Shown: piece after piece, positions 15,559-23,923 of the stretch
Layout of the letters: the number at the start of each line of letters is the position of its first letter
Numbering within the stretch: the stretch's first letter is position 1
DNA from: Saccharospirillum sp.
Lineage (GTDB): Bacteria; Pseudomonadota; Gammaproteobacteria; Pseudomonadales; Natronospirillaceae
Reading direction: 5' to 3'
Assembly: GCA_018402545.1 (NCBI GenBank)
Contig: JAGYIL010000001.1
Span: 62,001 to 126,000, forward strand
DNA: 64,000 nt
Notes under the pieces: generated by a model
Told to the model about the DNA's origin: nothing
Databases searched by the model: none
Seen by the model: the letters and a program-made list of their open reading frames with translations, nothing else
Translations under genes and position numbers: made by a program

Positions 15559-16725
15559 ATGGTCAATGAACTGGATAAGACAATGCCCATTACTCACACT
15601 TCCTCGAAACACTCGCGTGCTGTTTCCTCCAAGCATCCGGAGAATTTGCAGCGTCGCAATGCCAGGTTACCCGATACCAGAGAAGTAACCACGCGGCTCC
15701 TTTCAAGAAAAATGTCGGCCTTCAGTATTTGGGTTCAGTGGCAGTTTCGCGCCTTGTTTCATGTGATGGATACTGCATCGCAAGTGCGAGAAAAACCCAG
15801 ATTGAACGATTTTCTGACGGGTGCACTGGGTACTCTCTCGTTTGAAGACATTGCCCACATTACGCTGGATGCAATTGGCGATGGTGTGTTGGTCGTAGAT
15901 ATGAATGGCAAGGTTATATACCTGAACAAGGTGGCGGAAGCTCTGACCGGCTGGCCTAGTGATGAGGCACTTGGCCAGAATGTTGAGGATGTTTTCTACG
16001 TCATAAACGGCGAGAGCCGTGAGCGTGCAATTAGCCCCTCAAAACGTGCAGTCGACGAAGGCAGAACCGTCGAACTGGCGCTGGGCAGCATACTGATTCG
16101 CCACGATGGTACCGACATGGCCATTGAGGATTCCGCAGCACCCATTCGGAATCACGATGATCAGATCGCCGGTGCCGTTATCGTGTTCCACGATGCCCGC
16201 CAATCCGGTACTGTAATGAAGGAAATGAACCACCAGGCACAGCACGATTTTCTAACCGGCCTGCCCAATCGTATGTTGATGGCCGAGCGGCTAACCCACG
16301 CCATTGGCATGGCGAAACGTCGCCATACCCAGATAGCCTTGTTGTTTCTGGATCTCGATGATTTCAAGAAAATTAATGACACCCAGGGGCACGCCGTGGG
16401 CGATCAGCTGCTCAAAGAGTTGGCTGCCGACATCGTAGATTGTGTGCGTTTTACCGATACCGTGAGCCGCCATGGCGGTGATGAGTTCGTTATTCTGCTG
16501 ACCGAAATTGAGGAAAAACAGGATGCCGCCCATATCGCCGAAAAGTTGCTGGCTCGCTTTGCCGTGCCGCATGAGATTGGTGGCCACAGCCTGACGGTTT
16601 CGTCGAGTATTGGCATCAGTGTCTACCCGGAAAACGGCACCGATGCCAAGTCGCTGATTCACAATTCAGATGCAGCCATGTACCTTGCCAAAGCGGGTGG
16701 CCGCAACAATTATCGATTTTTCTAA
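15559..16725 (+). CDS. PAS-GGDEF diguanylate cyclase
   Basis: A protein of up to 388 residues with a PAS domain (about residues 95-215; A-I-G-D-G-V-L-V-V-D-M-N-G-K-V) and a GGDEF domain (about 225-388; D-F-L-T-G-L-P-N-R, then G-G-D-E-F at 306-310). An R-x-x-D inhibitory site (Arg297-Asp300) stands five residues before GGDEF, so feedback inhibition by c-di-GMP is expected. It makes c-di-GMP from GTP in response to a PAS signal. There is no transmembrane segment. The first 50 residues are poorly conserved in character and the start is uncertain; 15583 and 15712 are alternatives. Confidence 0.85.
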   Translation: MVNELDKTMPITHTSSKHSRAVSSKHPENLQRRNARLPDTREVTTRLLSRKMSAFSIWVQWQFRALFHVMDTASQVREKPRLNDFLTGALGTLSFEDIAHITLDAIGDGVLVVDMNGKVIYLNKVAEALTGWPSDEALGQNVEDVFYVINGESRERAISPSKRAVDEGRTVELALGSILIRHDGTDMAIEDSAAPIRNHDDQIAGAVIVFHDARQSGTVMKEMNHQAQHDFLTGLPNRMLMAERLTHAIGMAKRRHTQIALLFLDLDDFKKINDTQGHAVGDQLLKELAADIVDCVRFTDTVSRHGGDEFVILLTEIEEKQDAAHIAEKLLARFAVPHEIGGHSLTVSSSIGISVYPENGTDAKSLIHNSDAAMYLAKAGGRNNYRFF

Positions 16726-16951
16726 TGGTGCTATAACGACTCTCTGGAAATCTTGAGTTTGCGCTATAAACCGGGTCTGCTACTGGCTATTCAAGGAGCG
16801 TCATTGCCTGGTTGTGGCAACCAAAACTGTTTATGATCCCTTTTTTACACCATGGAATACCGGGTAATCCCACCGTTTTTTGACTGATAGTACCCATGGT
16901 ACCGTCGGCAAGGGGTGCTCTGGCAGTTCCGGTTAGAAGAGAGGGTGTTCA

Positions 16952-17389
16952 TTGAAAGACCGTCATTTTGAAATCCGCCCCTATCGCGAAACAGACCGTG
17001 CTGCGGTGGTTGAGCTTTGGCAAACCACCGGGCTGACCAAGCCGCACAATGACCCCTATAAAGACATCGACCGGAAACTGAAGGTCGACCCGGATCTGTT
17101 TCTGGTCGGCGAGGTGGATGGCACCCTGGTCGCGACAGCAATGGCCGGCTATGAAGGGCATCGTGGCTGGGTAAATTACCTGGCAGTGCAACCGGGCCTG
17201 CATGGGAACGGGTATGGCCGGCAGTTAATGGCGCGGGTTGAAACGTTGCTCAAAGACAGGGGGTGTCCCAAGGTGAATTTGCAAGTTCGTTCCACTAATG
17301 CGGAGGTTATCGCGTTTTATCAGGCATTGGGCTATGTTGTTGATCCGGCGGTGAGTCTGGGCAAACGATTGATTCCCGATACCCGCTGA
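16952..17389 (+). CDS. ypeA: GNAT acetyltransferase, YpeA-like
   Basis: A 145-residue GNAT protein. It has the R-P-Y-R-E-T-D-R-A-A-V-V-E-L-W opening and the acetyl-CoA-binding loop Q-P-G-L-H-G-N-G-Y-G-R-Q-L-M, followed by V-N-L-Q-V-R-S-T-N and F-Y-Q-A-L-G-Y, all characteristic of the YpeA subgroup. I use the TTG at 16952, preceded by an AGAGAGGG ribosome-binding sequence. It precedes a second acetyltransferase by 64 bp on the same strand. The substrate is unknown. Confidence 0.85.
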   Translation: MKDRHFEIRPYRETDRAAVVELWQTTGLTKPHNDPYKDIDRKLKVDPDLFLVGEVDGTLVATAMAGYEGHRGWVNYLAVQPGLHGNGYGRQLMARVETLLKDRGCPKVNLQVRSTNAEVIAFYQALGYVVDPAVSLGKRLIPDTR

Positions 17390-17453
17390 ACCCTGTTTCT
17401 GCGGGCAACCGGTTAGCACGTTACCGGTCCGCTTATTGGGAGTAAATGCCACC

Positions 17454-17912
17454 ATGAAAGCGAACATACAGCAGTTAACTCCAACCGATCTGCCACGCCT
17501 GAATGCCCTGATGCAGGTTTTTGGCGAGGCGTTCGATGACTTGCCGACCTACACCGGGAAACCACCGGCTCCGGAGTATCAACAAAAACTGCTGGGCAGC
17601 GAGGCGTTTATTGCACTGGTGGCGGTGGAGCCAAACGGCACGGTTATCGGTGGCTTGGCGGCTTACGAATTGCCCAAGTTTGAGCAGGCGCGCTGCGAAA
17701 TCTATTTGTACGATCTGGCGGTATTGGCTGACTACCGGAGAAAGGGAGTAGCGACCTCGCTGATCAATGCCTTGCGTCGCATTGCAGCCGACCGGGGCGC
17801 TTATGTGGTCTTTGTTCAGGCCGACACCGGTGTTGAAGACGAAGCCGCCATAGCCTTGTATTCGAAGCTGGGTCAGCGGGAAGAGGTGCTGCACTTTGAT
17901 ATTTCCGTCTAG
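17454..17912 (+). CDS. AAC(3)-I-like aminoglycoside/GNAT N-acetyltransferase
   Basis: A 152-residue GNAT protein that closely follows the AAC(3)-I pattern. It has F-I-A-L-V-A-V-E, A-A-Y-E-L-P-K-F-E-Q-A-R, E-I-Y-L-Y-D-L-A-V, Y-R-R-K-G-V-A-T-S-L-I-N, Y-V-V-F-V-Q-A-D and a final L-G-Q-R-E-E-V-L-H-F-D-I. AAC(3)-I enzymes acetylate the 3-amino group of gentamicin-class aminoglycosides. No integron attC site or mobile gene borders it, so it looks like a resident chromosomal homologue. GGGAG lies about 10 bp before the ATG at 17454. Activity on drugs is a prediction. Confidence 0.85.
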   Translation: MKANIQQLTPTDLPRLNALMQVFGEAFDDLPTYTGKPPAPEYQQKLLGSEAFIALVAVEPNGTVIGGLAAYELPKFEQARCEIYLYDLAVLADYRRKGVATSLINALRRIAADRGAYVVFVQADTGVEDEAAIALYSKLGQREEVLHFDISV

Positions 17913-18077
17913 GAAGGTTCCTTAATGTTTCAGTGGTTCTAATTCCCGCCTGTTTTTCGCCATTCTTGAATTCAATTCACCAACCCCAAGGCTATGGGAA
18001 ACCAAATCAACATCCGGTAGCCCGATGGGCTAGGCTGTTGGATGGCAGACGAGTATCAGGCTCTGGAGGGAGTAAGC

Positions 18078-19145
18078 ATGGAAAAGAACTGGATGATTTA
18101 CGGTGCCTACGGCTACAGCGGTGAGCTGATTGCCCGCGAAGCCGTAGCGCGTGGTTTAACGCCCATGCTGGCCGGTCGCAATGAAGACAGGCTGCGCACT
18201 CTGGCCCACGAACTGAAACTGGGGTTTCGGGTATTTGATTTGTCCGACCCGGTTGCGGTGAAACGTGAGTTGGAAGACATGACCCTGGTGCTGCATTGTG
18301 CCGGTCCGTTTTCCGCGACCAGTGCACCCATGCTGGAAGGGTGTCTTGCAAGCAAGGCGCACTACTTCGACATTACCGGCGAAATGGATGTGTTTGAGCA
18401 CGCCCACAGCGCGCGTATTAATGAACGCGCCCGGGAAGCCGGTATTATCGTTTGCCCGGGTGTCGGGTTTGATGTGGTGCCGACCGATTGCCTGGCCGCC
18501 CAGCTCAAGCAAGCCCTGCCTGACATGACCGAACTCGACCTCGCCTTCAAGGCCGGTGGCCCGATGAGCCCGGGTACTGCCAAAACCTCGGTGGAAGGCA
18601 TGGCGGGCCTGAGCCGGATTCGTCATAAGGGGCGCATTGTGGAAACCCCACTGAAAACACGCCGGCTCGACATGGGGCAGGGCGAACGCACGGCGGTCAG
18701 CATTCCCTGGGGCGATGTCAGTACGGCCTATCACAGCACCGGTGTGGAAAACGTGGTGGTGTATGTCCCGGTAGCCGACCGGACAGTGAAGCGCATGAAG
18801 CGGTTGCAATCGATGCGCTGGTTGATGGGGCAACCCTGGGTGCAATCGTTCCTGAAGCGTCGCATCGAAAAGAACGTACCTGGCCCAACCGCCGACCAAC
18901 GTGCCAGAAGTCGCACTTACCTCTGGGGTGAAGCGCGCAACGCAGCGGGTAAGAAAGTGGTCGGCCGGTTTGAAACGCCCAATGGCTACGACCTGACCAT
19001 CACCGCACCACTGGCGATGGTAACAGCGGTGCTCGAACAAGCGGTTACCGGGGCTGGCAGCACAACGCCCTCGCAGCTGATGGGGCCGGATTTTGTCTGG
19101 TCACTGCCGGGCGTTACGCCGCTGGAACTGACCCGACTGGGTTGA
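18078..19145 (+). CDS. Saccharopine dehydrogenase-like NADP-binding protein (trans-acting enoyl-reductase type)
   Basis: A 355-residue protein with an N-terminal Rossmann fold (I-Y-G-A-Y-G-Y-S-G-E-L at about residues 7-17, then L-A-G-R-N). A V-L-H-C-A-G-P-F segment and the H-Y-F-D-I-T-G-E motif are typical of saccharopine dehydrogenase-like and trans-acting enoyl-reductase proteins. GGAGGG lies just before the ATG at 18078, supporting it over 18042. It stands alone, followed by a likely terminator. No lysine or polyketide genes are nearby, so the substrate is unknown. Confidence 0.82.
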   Translation: MEKNWMIYGAYGYSGELIAREAVARGLTPMLAGRNEDRLRTLAHELKLGFRVFDLSDPVAVKRELEDMTLVLHCAGPFSATSAPMLEGCLASKAHYFDITGEMDVFEHAHSARINERAREAGIIVCPGVGFDVVPTDCLAAQLKQALPDMTELDLAFKAGGPMSPGTAKTSVEGMAGLSRIRHKGRIVETPLKTRRLDMGQGERTAVSIPWGDVSTAYHSTGVENVVVYVPVADRTVKRMKRLQSMRWLMGQPWVQSFLKRRIEKNVPGPTADQRARSRTYLWGEARNAAGKKVVGRFETPNGYDLTITAPLAMVTAVLEQAVTGAGSTTPSQLMGPDFVWSLPGVTPLELTRLG

Positions 19146-19457
19146 AAAAGCACTGACGCTCACGTAATGTGCTGATGCGTCGGGTAGCACCCTTATCCGA
19201 CGCCTGTCTTTCCATTCCATAAAGCGAGCCCTACGCCAATGAAGTGAACCTGTCACCAACGGATGTACTCGATAGTCGAGTAGCAGCCGACCTGCCGATA
19301 AGCTGTGTTACTGAGCTGATTGACTGGTCTGGCCTACGTTGAATTGATGGACAGGTGGCGTTCCGGGGTAGCTGGCTTTTTTGTTGTTGCATTCCCTTTT
19401 TTCTGGCGGTCAGTCCGCATTGCGCGTCACCGGTCCCGTGCCCACGGGAGGGTTTCT
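19146..19457. other. 312-bp intergenic region before the ABC-F gene
   Basis: The first 60 bp contain a hairpin (GCGTCGG 19177-19183, CCGACGC 19197-19203) followed by a pyrimidine-rich stretch, a plausible terminator for the preceding gene. The remainder shows no gene. A frame open from 19320 continues into the ABC-F gene, but its first 46 codons do not resemble that family. The ABC-F promoter should be here. Confidence 0.5.
19177..19203 (+). terminator. Putative terminator hairpin after the saccharopine dehydrogenase-like gene
   Basis: A 7-bp GC-rich stem (GCGTCGG / CCGACGC) with a 13-base loop lies 32 bp after the stop, followed by CTGTCTTTCC. The U-tract is short, so termination may be partial. 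Confidence 0.5.
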
Positions 19458-21038
19458 GTGTCCGATCCAATCTGTTTTTTTAATCAACTGACGCTGCAAT
19501 GGGGCCAAGACCCCCTGTGGTCCGGGTTAAGCTCGTCTCTGCCGGCGGGCGTTACCGCACTGGTGGGGCCTAATGGGCATGGCAAATCGGCCTTGCTGGG
19601 GGTTCTGGCCGGGCAGTACGCGCCCACCCATGGCCAGGTGACCTGGTCAGTCCCGTTTTACTACCAGACCCAGCTGGACCCTCTGACCGGGCCCAGGGTG
19701 GCCGACGCACTGGGCGTCGCCTCCCTGTTTGATGCCTTTAGCCGTCTGGAACAAGGCGATGCCGAGCCCAGTGATCTGGAGCGCGTGGCTGACCACTGGC
19801 ACCGGCCCGCCGAATGGGCAAAACAACTGTCAGACGCCGGGCTCGAGCCAGACCTGGCGCAGCCGGTTGAGGCGCTGAGTGGCGGTCAGCGTACTCGCCT
19901 GGCCCTGTGTCGGGCGCTGATGCATAGCGGTCATTACCTGTTGCTGGATGAGCCCAGCAACCATCTGGACCTTGCCGGCCGGCGCTGGTTGCAGCAGGCA
20001 CTGGCGCGGCACCCAGGCGGCGCTCTGGTGGTTAGCCACGACCGCACCCTGTTGCAACAGGTCGACCGGATTCTGGAGCTGCGCAATGGCCAGTTGGTGG
20101 AGTACGGAGGCGGGTTCGAGCTTTACCAGGCGCAACGCGATGCACAGCTGGCGGCGCAAGAGCAACGGCTGGATCACCTGACCGGCCAGCAGCGAAGGCT
20201 GCAGCAACAACAGCAGGCAACGCTTGAGAAAGCGGCCAGCCGACGCCAGCAGGGCATGCAGGAGCGTCGTTCACACTCTCAGGGCAAACTGCTACTGGGG
20301 CTGCGTAAAAACCGATCGGAACAGACGCAGGCGCGTCTGAGCCAGCAGCAAACCCAGCGTCGCGACGCCCTGAGTGAGGAGCGCCAAACGGCCCAGGCCG
20401 AGCTTGAGCAATTGCGAACCCAGCGACTGGTGATTACTCAACCGAAAGTAACCGGTGCGGTGCAGGTTCACCTGGCGAATCTGAGTTTGCCGTTTGTGAG
20501 GCAGGCGCCGCTTACCTGGACGGTACACGGTGGTGAACGCTGGCGGGTAACGGGCGCAAATGGCAGCGGCAAATCGCTGTTGCTCAAATGCCTGGCGGGG
20601 TGGATTGAGCCACTGGCTGGAGAGCGAGAGGTACGCGGTTCGGTCCGATACCTCGATCAGCACTTCTCCGGGCTGGATCCGTCTGCGTCGGCGCTCGATA
20701 ACCTGCAACGCGACCAGCCCGAACGGCCCGCATCAGAGTTGCGCACCCAGTTGGCCAGTTTGCGCTTGCGCGGCGACCAGGCCTTGCAGCCCGTCGCATC
20801 GCTCAGCGGCGGTGAGCGGTTGAAGGTCGCCTTGCTGTCGCTACTGAGCCACCAGACACCAGTCGATTTAATGTTACTGGATGAACCGGACAATCACCTG
20901 GATCTCGACTCGAAAGCCCTGTTGGAGCAGGCGTTGCAGGACTATGAAGGCACTCTGGTCATAGTGACCCACGACGACACCTTCGCTGAGGCGCTGGCGC
21001 TCGGGGACGAACTGAAGCTAGGCAGGGCTCACTCGTAG
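19458..21038 (+). CDS. ABC-F family ATPase
   Basis: A 526-residue protein with two ABC ATPase domains and no membrane domain. Domain 1 has Walker A G-P-N-G-H-G-K-S at residues 37-44, the signature L-S-G-G-Q-R and L-L-L-D-E-P-S-N-H-L-D-L. A Gln/Arg-rich coiled-coil linker follows. Domain 2 has G-A-N-G-S-G-K-S, L-S-G-G-E-R and L-L-D-E-P-D-N-H-L-D-L. ABC-F proteins act on ribosomes, in translation rescue or antibiotic protection. The GTG at 19458 follows a GGGAGGG sequence and begins family-like sequence. Resistance cannot be claimed from sequence. Confidence 0.9.
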   Translation: MSDPICFFNQLTLQWGQDPLWSGLSSSLPAGVTALVGPNGHGKSALLGVLAGQYAPTHGQVTWSVPFYYQTQLDPLTGPRVADALGVASLFDAFSRLEQGDAEPSDLERVADHWHRPAEWAKQLSDAGLEPDLAQPVEALSGGQRTRLALCRALMHSGHYLLLDEPSNHLDLAGRRWLQQALARHPGGALVVSHDRTLLQQVDRILELRNGQLVEYGGGFELYQAQRDAQLAAQEQRLDHLTGQQRRLQQQQQATLEKAASRRQQGMQERRSHSQGKLLLGLRKNRSEQTQARLSQQQTQRRDALSEERQTAQAELEQLRTQRLVITQPKVTGAVQVHLANLSLPFVRQAPLTWTVHGGERWRVTGANGSGKSLLLKCLAGWIEPLAGEREVRGSVRYLDQHFSGLDPSASALDNLQRDQPERPASELRTQLASLRLRGDQALQPVASLSGGERLKVALLSLLSHQTPVDLMLLDEPDNHLDLDSKALLEQALQDYEGTLVIVTHDDTFAEALALGDELKLGRAHS

Positions 21039-21754
21039 GGCGAGATCGAAGCCACATTCAACCGGTAGCCGGCGGTACCAATGTCGGTATCGGTTTTAAC
21101 AACGTCGATGGTGCCTTTGGCCCAGTAAGGTTCGAACATGTTGTCGAACGCCACGGGTTCATCGAGCACCACGTGAACGATCTGGTTGGCCGGGGGTGGC
21201 GGGGTATGAATGCAGGCGCCGTAGTAGGGCACCAGGAAGAATTCACGGACTTCATCGGCGGCCATTTCCAGCGGTACCAGAAAGCCCGGAATGCGGGCTT
21301 CAACACCATCGAGTGCCTCGACCATGGGGACATCGGCCATGACCGATTGCAGGTCGGAATAGAGGCGCTGTGCTTCCGGGTCTTCATCCGTCAGGTCGTA
21401 AATTTCGTAACTGTCGAGATCGATCTTTTCACGCAGGGTGTTGAAATCGAAATCGGCGGGGAGCAGATCGTCCCAGCTCAGTTCCTGAAACGCCAGGTCG
21501 TCGCCCGGGGCAACCGACATCGGGGCGATTTCCGAGCCTTCGGGCGGCTCCAGGTTTTGTTCTTCTTCAGACAGTGACAGGCCAGGTGAGTCTGCTGTGT
21601 TTTCAGCTACCACTGGTTCGGCCGGGCGATTGGCGATCTCGGCCACGCTGGCCTCTTCCTCGGTCTGGCAGGCGACCAGTGCAAAGGCTGCTGCTACAGT
21701 GAAGACGGCAGTCAGTGAGTGGTGCGACAAGCGGCGGGTAAGGTGCGACAACAT
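21029..21754 (-). CDS. DUF3299 domain lipoprotein
   Basis: A 241-residue lipoprotein with signal peptide and lipobox L-V-A-Cys29. An acidic low-complexity linker (about residues 30-75) leads to a DUF3299 domain with W-D-D-L-L-P, I-P-G-F-L-V-P-L-E and F-L-V-P-Y-Y-G-A-C-I-H-T-P-P-P-P-A-N-Q motifs. DUF3299 proteins are linked to envelope ABC-transport clusters, but no such partner is here. I take the ATG at 21754; the frame is open to 21835, overlapping the divergent gene. The 3' end overlaps the ABC-F gene by 10 bp, convergent. Confidence 0.85.
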   Translation of the reverse strand: MLSHLTRRLSHHSLTAVFTVAAAFALVACQTEEEASVAEIANRPAEPVVAENTADSPGLSLSEEEQNLEPPEGSEIAPMSVAPGDDLAFQELSWDDLLPADFDFNTLREKIDLDSYEIYDLTDEDPEAQRLYSDLQSVMADVPMVEALDGVEARIPGFLVPLEMAADEVREFFLVPYYGACIHTPPPPANQIVHVVLDEPVAFDNMFEPYWAKGTIDVVKTDTDIGTAGYRLNVASISPYE

Positions 21755-21807
21755 GATGGCCCTGTGGTGACGTGTGAAACCGGCGAATGATATGGAGTAA
21801 CGTTTCA

Positions 21808-22434
21808 ATGATACGCCCCCTGAGCGCTGTGCCAAGGCACGGCATCACATTTTTGCTGGCTCTTTACTTCGGGTCTGCCCTAGCCGAGCCGTTGCCGCTT
21901 GAGGCAATAGATACCTGGGCGGAGCACAGCTTCGAAGGTGAGGCGCGGTTTGAGTGGCTCGCCGACGAGGCGTGCCTGCGCATTAGGTCTGACAATACGG
22001 CCTCGGCGCGAATTTGGGAGCAGGAGGTTGAACTCGACAACAGCACCCGGATTCGCTGGCGCTGGCGCGCGGAGCAGGACATTGCCGGGGTCACCCGGCA
22101 GGAAAAACCCGGAGATGATTTTGCCGGCCGCATTTACGTGGCGGTTGAGCACCCGCTGTTTTTCTGGCGCTCACGGGTGCTGGCCTATGTACACGCCAGT
22201 GAAGTGGACATAGACACCCACTGGCCGAATCCCTTTACCAGCCAGTTTCACATGTGGGTGGTCAGCAATGGCGACTCGGGCGACTGGCACCGCATCGAAC
22301 GGCGTATCCTCGATGACTGGGAGATAGCCTTCGGCGACCGGCCCGACCACTTTGACGCCATCGGCCTAAAGGCCGATTCTGATAACAGCAGCCAGCAAAC
22401 CGATTTGTGCCTGGCCGATCTTGAAGTGCAATGA
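21808..22434 (+). CDS. DUF3047 domain secreted protein
   Basis: A 208-residue protein with an N-terminal signal peptide (cleavage likely after A-L-A at about residue 26) and a DUF3047 domain: W-R-W-R-A-E-Q-D, D-D-F-A-G-R-I-Y-V and a late D-D-W-E-I-A-F-G segment. DUF3047 proteins are periplasmic, with a jelly-roll-like predicted fold and unknown function. GGAGTAAC precedes the ATG at 21808. It diverges from the DUF3299 lipoprotein with only 53 bp between starts, so the two may be co-regulated. Confidence 0.85.
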   Translation: MIRPLSAVPRHGITFLLALYFGSALAEPLPLEAIDTWAEHSFEGEARFEWLADEACLRIRSDNTASARIWEQEVELDNSTRIRWRWRAEQDIAGVTRQEKPGDDFAGRIYVAVEHPLFFWRSRVLAYVHASEVDIDTHWPNPFTSQFHMWVVSNGDSGDWHRIERRILDDWEIAFGDRPDHFDAIGLKADSDNSSQQTDLCLADLEVQ

Positions 22435-22484
22435 CGGTTGGATGTCAGGTTTCTGAGTTCGGTTCACCTCAAAGGCGTTGGCCC

Positions 22485-22597
22485 GCACCGGATGCCGGGT
22501 ATGCCTCTGTGGGGTCGGCGTTAATCCTTCCATGGAGCCTAGGCCGCAGCATCCCTGCTGCGGACTACCCCACAGAGGCATACCCGGCACCCGGTGC
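22485..22597. repeat. Three-stem intergenic palindrome, copy 2 (113 bp, inverted orientation)
   Basis: The outer arms start GCACCGGATGCCGGGTATGC and end in the complementary sequence at 22568-22597. The inner stem GCAGCA/TGCTGC encloses a TCCC loop instead of TCCA, and the second arm is TCCATGGA-centred. Weak complementarity continues outside the core (TTTCTGAGTTCGG upstream, CTCCGAAACTTG downstream). It lies between the DUF3047 and DUF2244 genes. Confidence 0.88.
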
Positions 22598-22658
22598 TAG
22601 TCTCCTGAGCAAACTCCGAAACTTGATTTAGGCGAGTTAAAGAGGAGTCGTAAAACGA

Positions 22659-23162
22659 TTGGTCACCGTAAATGCGTCAGACAAGGGACCTTTTCTGGTC
22701 CTGCAGCCCAACCGCTCCATGAGCTGGCAAGGCACCATGAAAGTACTGGGCGCCTTACTGGCCGTCTCAACGGTGATTGTCGCTGGTATGGTGTGGATAG
22801 GTGCCTGGGTGGTACTGCCCTTCGCCGGGCTGGAATGGCTGGCCGTAGCGGCTGGCCTGATCGTCACCGCCTGGCGTTGCCAGCAGCAGGAAGTGCTCTG
22901 GTTCGAAGAAGACCATATCCGACTGGAGCAGGGCGTCTACCGGCGCCAGCGTCATTGGCAGGGGCCGCGGCGCTATACCCGGCTGGTGATTTCACCGCCC
23001 ACTCATCCGCTTGGGCCACCACATCTGGCCCTCGCCTACCGGGATGACCAGCAGGCGTTTGCGGGTTTTTTAAACCCGGGGGATGTGGACTTGCTGATCA
23101 GCGAATGCCAGCGCCGGGGTATGCTGATAGACCGGCGCGCAGGTGATAAGTATCGGGTTTAA
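22659..23162 (+). CDS. DUF2244 domain membrane protein
   Basis: A 167-residue protein with two adjacent transmembrane helices (about residues 28-50 and 54-72), followed by a cytoplasmic domain with E-E-D-H-I-R-L-E-Q and L-I-S-E-C-Q-R-R-G segments, as in DUF2244 proteins. These are inner-membrane proteins of unknown function, often near cytochrome oxidase genes, which are not seen here. The start is a TTG at 22659 with GAGGAG about 12 bp upstream; no ATG gives the full N-terminal strand. Confidence 0.8.
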   Translation: MVTVNASDKGPFLVLQPNRSMSWQGTMKVLGALLAVSTVIVAGMVWIGAWVVLPFAGLEWLAVAAGLIVTAWRCQQQEVLWFEEDHIRLEQGVYRRQRHWQGPRRYTRLVISPPTHPLGPPHLALAYRDDQQAFAGFLNPGDVDLLISECQRRGMLIDRRAGDKYRV

Positions 23163-23183
23163 GGGCCTGGGCGGGTGCAGCGA

Positions 23184-23693
23184 TTATTCCGCCGGGCGCA
23201 GCAGCGACCAGCCCTCGTAAGTATCGTCGGTCAGAATATCGCTCAGAAACAGCACTTCGGCGGCATCGCTGTCTAGGTCGGTAATCTCTACCTTGCGAGT
23301 GAACAGCTTCTTCTCAACCATCACGTGTTTGGGCAGGGTCACATGCCCGGCTTCAACGCTGAATTCGCCTTCAATATCGAACAGGCGAATACCCCGGGCA
23401 TCACGCCGAACGTCTTCGCGTTTCACAAACCGGTAGTCACCGGGTGCCAGCCGACCCATCACCGCGTAGGTCTGGTTTTCCACGACCGGCATGCGCAAAC
23501 GGTGCTGTTCACCACTGGCAACGTCTTCAACGGTGAACATGAAATCGTATTCCAGCTCGGTATCGCCACGGACTTCGATATCGGCCGCGAAGATCACCAG
23601 GCCTTCGTTCTCACCGGCATAAGGGGCTTTGGTGGGGTTGGAAGAGCAGGCCGCCAGCGAGAGGGCCGCGAGCAGAATCAGTACGTGTTTCAT
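23184..23693 (-). CDS. Lipoprotein of unknown function
   Basis: A 169-residue lipoprotein with a short signal ending L-A-A-Cys16 and Ser at +2, which predicts outer-membrane sorting. The mature part is rich in beta-strand-like sequence, with a V-M-G-R-L-A-P-G-D-Y-R-F segment resembling small carboxypeptidase-regulatory or transthyretin-like beta domains. I do not recognise a named family. It converges on the DUF2244 gene (21 bp apart) and diverges from the isovaleryl-CoA dehydrogenase gene. Confidence 0.78.
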   Translation of the reverse strand: MKHVLILLAALSLAACSSNPTKAPYAGENEGLVIFAADIEVRGDTELEYDFMFTVEDVASGEQHRLRMPVVENQTYAVMGRLAPGDYRFVKREDVRRDARGIRLFDIEGEFSVEAGHVTLPKHVMVEKKLFTRKVEITDLDSDAAEVLFLSDILTDDTYEGWSLLRPAE

Positions 23694-23844
23694 GAGTTAA
23701 CCTGTGGTTATTCGTGTTGGCGCTACAATACCCGATTGCTTCAGCACTGGGCAGCCCGCCTGACCCATCTTTTACAGACCCCGCCCACCAGGCGCTTTTC
23801 CAGAAAGCGTCAACTTCTCTTGACTACCCCCTTAGCTGGTCTAA

Positions 23845-23862
23845 GTTGACGTTAACGTCAAC
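23845..23862. promoter_or_regulatory. Perfect 18-bp palindrome upstream of ivd (candidate LiuR operator)
   Basis: GTTGACGTTAACGTCAAC is a perfect palindrome 61 bp before the ivd start. MerR-family LiuR regulators of leucine catabolism in gammaproteobacteria bind ACGT-containing dyads of this type, as I recall them, so this is a good candidate operator for the liu genes. A partial half-site (CGTCAAC) lies about 35 bp upstream. No liuR gene is in the window. Confidence 0.6.
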
Positions 23863-23923
23863 GTTAATTAGCCTGCAGCGACTGATCCAATCAAAACAAA
23901 TCCAACAGGACGGCAGATTCGCT

